Shown in pieces: positions 61,886 through 64,000 of a DNA stretch of 64,000 bases. Source of the stretch: Bacteroidota bacterium (lineage in GTDB: Bacteria > Bacteroidota > Bacteroidia > B-17B0 > Aurantibacillaceae); contig JADBXZ010000022.1 in assembly GCA_020403265.1 (NCBI GenBank), positions 1-64,000 of the forward strand. The letters are read 5' to 3'. The notes beneath the pieces are model-generated. The model searched no databases. It was not told where the DNA came from and saw nothing but the letters and a program-made list of their open reading frames with translations. A program made the position numbers and the translations under genes. Each line of letters starts with the position of its first letter. The first letter of the stretch is position 1.

Positions 61886-63151
61886 TTAATTAAAATAATT
61901 TTTAGTTCCATTGATTATACCAATAACTTTACTTTGAAACGTTTTGTTCAAATATGGAGAATTGTCAGATAGCGAAAGATTAAATTTTTTATCAAATGAG
62001 AATGACGCATGCTGGCTAAAGATAGTTAAATTGGCTTCCTCATTAATTTCTATTTTTGGAATATTGATTTGTAGAACTTTTCTAGGATTAGTAGTAATAG
62101 CTTCAATTAACTGACTAAGGTCTTTTTCTTCGTACTTTTCCAATACGCTTGGCAATGCAGTTTGAAGATTCACTGCACCAAACTCTGCAAGGTCAAACTC
62201 TAAATCTTTACTTTCAACATCATGTGGGCAATGATCGCTTATAACAACATCAATAATGCCAGATTCTAAGGCACTGCGAAGCGCAGCAATGTCTTTTTTA
62301 GTTCGTAAGGGTGGATTTAATTTGAAATGACTATCAAACTCCAATAAACTTGAATCGTCTAATACGAGGTTGAAAGCGCTAACGCCGCATGTGACATTTA
62401 ATTCTTTACTTTTCGCTTTTTTAATCAAATCAACACTTCCTTTCGAACTGATGGAATTAATATGAAGTTTGCCACCAGTTTCTTCGAGTATCGAAAGATT
62501 ACGTTCCAAATTAATCTCTTCGGCAAATGCCGGCATTCCTTTTAAACCTAGTTTGGTTGATACTTCTCCTTCATTCATCATACCACCATTGCTTAAAGTT
62601 TCGTCATTACAATGCACCATCAGCAAACTGTTAATGTTATTAGCGTATTGAAGCGCTCTGTATAGTGCTCCGGCGTCTTTGAATGCATGTTTATAGTCGC
62701 TAAAGCCACAAGAACCACTTTGTTGAAGATCATACATTTCAGATAATTCTTTTCCTTTTTCGTCGATTGTTATTGTGCCGAGCGGATACACATCTACAAC
62801 TTTGTTTTTTGTATTTGAAATAATGTATTCAATTTGCGATTTATGATTAAAATGCGGTTGATTATTACTATGAACTGCAATGCCGGTAAAACCTCCTGAT
62901 GCAGCACTTTTAATTAAAGAATTGAGTGTTTCTTTATGCTCAAAGCCAGGTTCCCCGGATGTGGTTTGCAAATCAAACCACCCAATAGATACAAGCAGTT
63001 GTTCTCCTTGTATAACCTTGCCGGTAAGCTTCTCTGAGATATTCTTTTTGATTTCAGTAATTTTACCCGATTCAATTAAAATATCTACTACTTTATTGTG
63101 GTATTCTGATCCGGGACTAATAACCTTTACTTGCTTTAATAAAACACTCAT
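61886..63151 (-). CDS. dihydroorotase-like amidohydrolase, N-terminal metal motif missing
   Basis: The 421-residue protein aligns by eye with dihydroorotases: GEPGFEHKETLNSLIKSAASGGFTG, LMVHCNDETL, KGMPAFAEEINLERNL, LHINSISSKGS, KLNPPLRTKKDI and ISDHCPH. The N-terminal D-x-H-x-H metal motif of active enzymes is replaced by FDLQTTSGEPG, so two metal histidines are absent. It is probably a non-catalytic paralogue (PyrC-prime type) that partners an active enzyme or aspartate transcarbamoylase. It overlaps the upstream BatA-type gene by four bases, a neighbourhood seen for this branch in Bacteroidota. Confidence 0.85.
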   Translation of the reverse strand: MSVLLKQVKVISPGSEYHNKVVDILIESGKITEIKKNISEKLTGKVIQGEQLLVSIGWFDLQTTSGEPGFEHKETLNSLIKSAASGGFTGIAVHSNNQPHFNHKSQIEYIISNTKNKVVDVYPLGTITIDEKGKELSEMYDLQQSGSCGFSDYKHAFKDAGALYRALQYANNINSLLMVHCNDETLSNGGMMNEGEVSTKLGLKGMPAFAEEINLERNLSILEETGGKLHINSISSKGSVDLIKKAKSKELNVTCGVSAFNLVLDDSSLLEFDSHFKLNPPLRTKKDIAALRSALESGIIDVVISDHCPHDVESKDLEFDLAEFGAVNLQTALPSVLEKYEEKDLSQLIEAITTNPRKVLQINIPKIEINEEANLTIFSQHASFSFDKKFNLSLSDNSPYLNKTFQSKVIGIINGTKNYFN

Positions 63152-64000
63152 TTTAAAAATCTGATAATTAATGATTCAATTAAAATAAAAAATAAACTTA
63201 AAATTAAAAATATTTTCCAAAGTTTTAAAGAGTCAATGTTTTCTATTGCTTCACTTACTTTCTCATTTTCTTCTAGATCGAGTAAATGAAGGTTTTTTTG
63301 GTTTAAATAAGAGATTTTTTTTGTAAGTTCAGTTTTGTTTAAAAACTCCAAATTGCTTTCTAATTTGTTAAAATTAAAAGCTATACCGGCTATAGTACTG
63401 TCTGCCTTTTGAATGGAGTAATAGCCCGAATTCAATTCCGAACCTCTGATAAACAATTGCTTTTTATTTTCAATAACTTTAAATTCTGGAATGAGTTCAA
63501 ATTTAGAGTTTAGTTGTTTAATAACAGGAGGAATCTCTGTCTGATTAAAATCGTAGTTGGTTTGAATAGAAATGTTTTGGCCGCTTAAATAAAATAATGG
63601 CTCCGGCTGAACGCTGTTAAAGGACATTTTATAGAAAATTGGTACAAATAAAGCGTGTTTAACAAAATTGCTTGATTGAATATTTAAAGGTGAATTAAAA
63701 AAATAGTTATCATTGATCGTGTTTTTTGATCGGCTTAAAATTGCCCCACCATCGATGGAAGTTAATAGTTTTTCAAAGTTGGATTGCAAATTTTCCTTAA
63801 ATGTATAACGACCTCTGAAGTTGGGTAAATTTAAATTGGTGTTTGTTTTTTCGAAAACACCATCAAAAAAGCCAGTTCCTATCTCAATTTTATCAGTCTT
63901 TATAGTTGCTGTATCAAATAAATTTAGGTTTGGTAATTTACATTGATTAAGTAATTGATTGTAGCCGGCCATCTCAATTTGTTTATTTGGAATAATAATC
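63148..64000 (-). CDS. BatA-type membrane protein, C-terminal part (cut by window edge)
   Basis: The frame stays open through the window end, so only the C-terminal 283 codons are present; the ATG at 63972 is internal. The visible part is a VWA/beta-rich periplasmic region (IDGGAILSRSKNTINDNYFF, SFNSVQPEPLFYLSGQNI) and a last membrane helix (WKIFLILSLFFILIESLII) with a short basic tail. This fits the C-terminus of BatA-domain proteins found next to dihydroorotase-like genes. Function unknown. Confidence 0.65.
   Translation of the reverse strand, partial: IIIPNKQIEMAGYNQLLNQCKLPNLNLFDTATIKTDKIEIGTGFFDGVFEKTNTNLNLPNFRGRYTFKENLQSNFEKLLTSIDGGAILSRSKNTINDNYFFNSPLNIQSSNFVKHALFVPIFYKMSFNSVQPEPLFYLSGQNISIQTNYDFNQTEIPPVIKQLNSKFELIPEFKVIENKKQLFIRGSELNSGYYSIQKADSTIAGIAFNFNKLESNLEFLNKTELTKKISYLNQKNLHLLDLEENEKVSEAIENIDSLKLWKIFLILSLFFILIESLIIRFLK

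Overview
The window is AT-rich chromosomal DNA from a member of the Bacteroidota. The evidence is a type IX secretion component (PorQ), several proteins with type IX C-terminal sorting domains of both kinds, LytS/LytTR and propeller-type signalling proteins, a PD40 outer-membrane-type protein, and promoters of the form TTTG-N19-TAnnTTTG rather than TTGACA/TATAAT. Genus and order cannot be read from the sequence. No rRNA, tRNA, insertion sequence, prophage or CRISPR array was seen.

Layout. 1-375: tandem repeat built from inverted CTTCGACTCCGCTCAG motifs. 448-3579 (minus): GH3-type adenylating enzyme and a PolX-PHP protein whose polymerase catalytic aspartates are missing. 3709-6361 (plus): thrS and infC. 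6410-11761 (minus): a type IX cargo protein, porQ, a LytTR regulator, its LytS-type kinase and ispE. 11835-14896 (plus): a lipoprotein and rpsA. 15186-17776 (minus): an unlisted 49-residue membrane protein and a secreted M43-like metalloprotease. 17933-19489 (plus): aminotransferase and folB. 19479-26464 (minus): propeller-SpoIIE phosphatase, kynureninase, a 5'-truncated adhesin remnant and prfC. 26645-29257 (plus): PD40/TPR protein. 29278-36396 (plus): a complete histidine operon hisGDCBHA-F-IE behind an attenuator. 36457-40337 (plus): propeller LytS kinase and a type B type IX cargo protein. 40358-49903 (mostly plus): small proteins, cdsA, and a lipid A/envelope group (PagL-like deacylase, GIN lipoprotein, barrel protein, waaA, mazG, PAP2 phosphatase, GT39). 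49906-54207: TM2 protein and an ECF sigma factor cluster. 54222-59764 (minus): mltG, seven-heme/TPR lipoprotein, acetyltransferase, unknown, dapF, unknown. 59877-61337 (plus): DegP/HtrA protease. 61410-64000 (minus): SiaC-like protein, dihydroorotase-like protein and a BatA-type membrane protein cut by the window edge.

The most interesting material is regulatory RNA in front of translation and amino-acid genes. The thrS leader carries a 5-bp/7-nt hairpin that copies a tRNA-Thr(UGU) anticodon arm. The rpsA leader has two hairpins whose loops are complementary over 7 nt. The his operon begins with a 22-codon leader peptide containing His-Ser-His-His-His, followed by a terminator with a competing antiterminator. 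infC has no ATG and appears to start at ATC behind GGAGGT, a Shine-Dalgarno sequence that is unusual in this phylum. Three secreted-protein genes (36457, 39354, 42812) encode signal peptides in frame but have no ATG, GTG or TTG in front of them.

All functional names rest on motifs and domain order read by eye. No database search, folding calculation or alignment was run.
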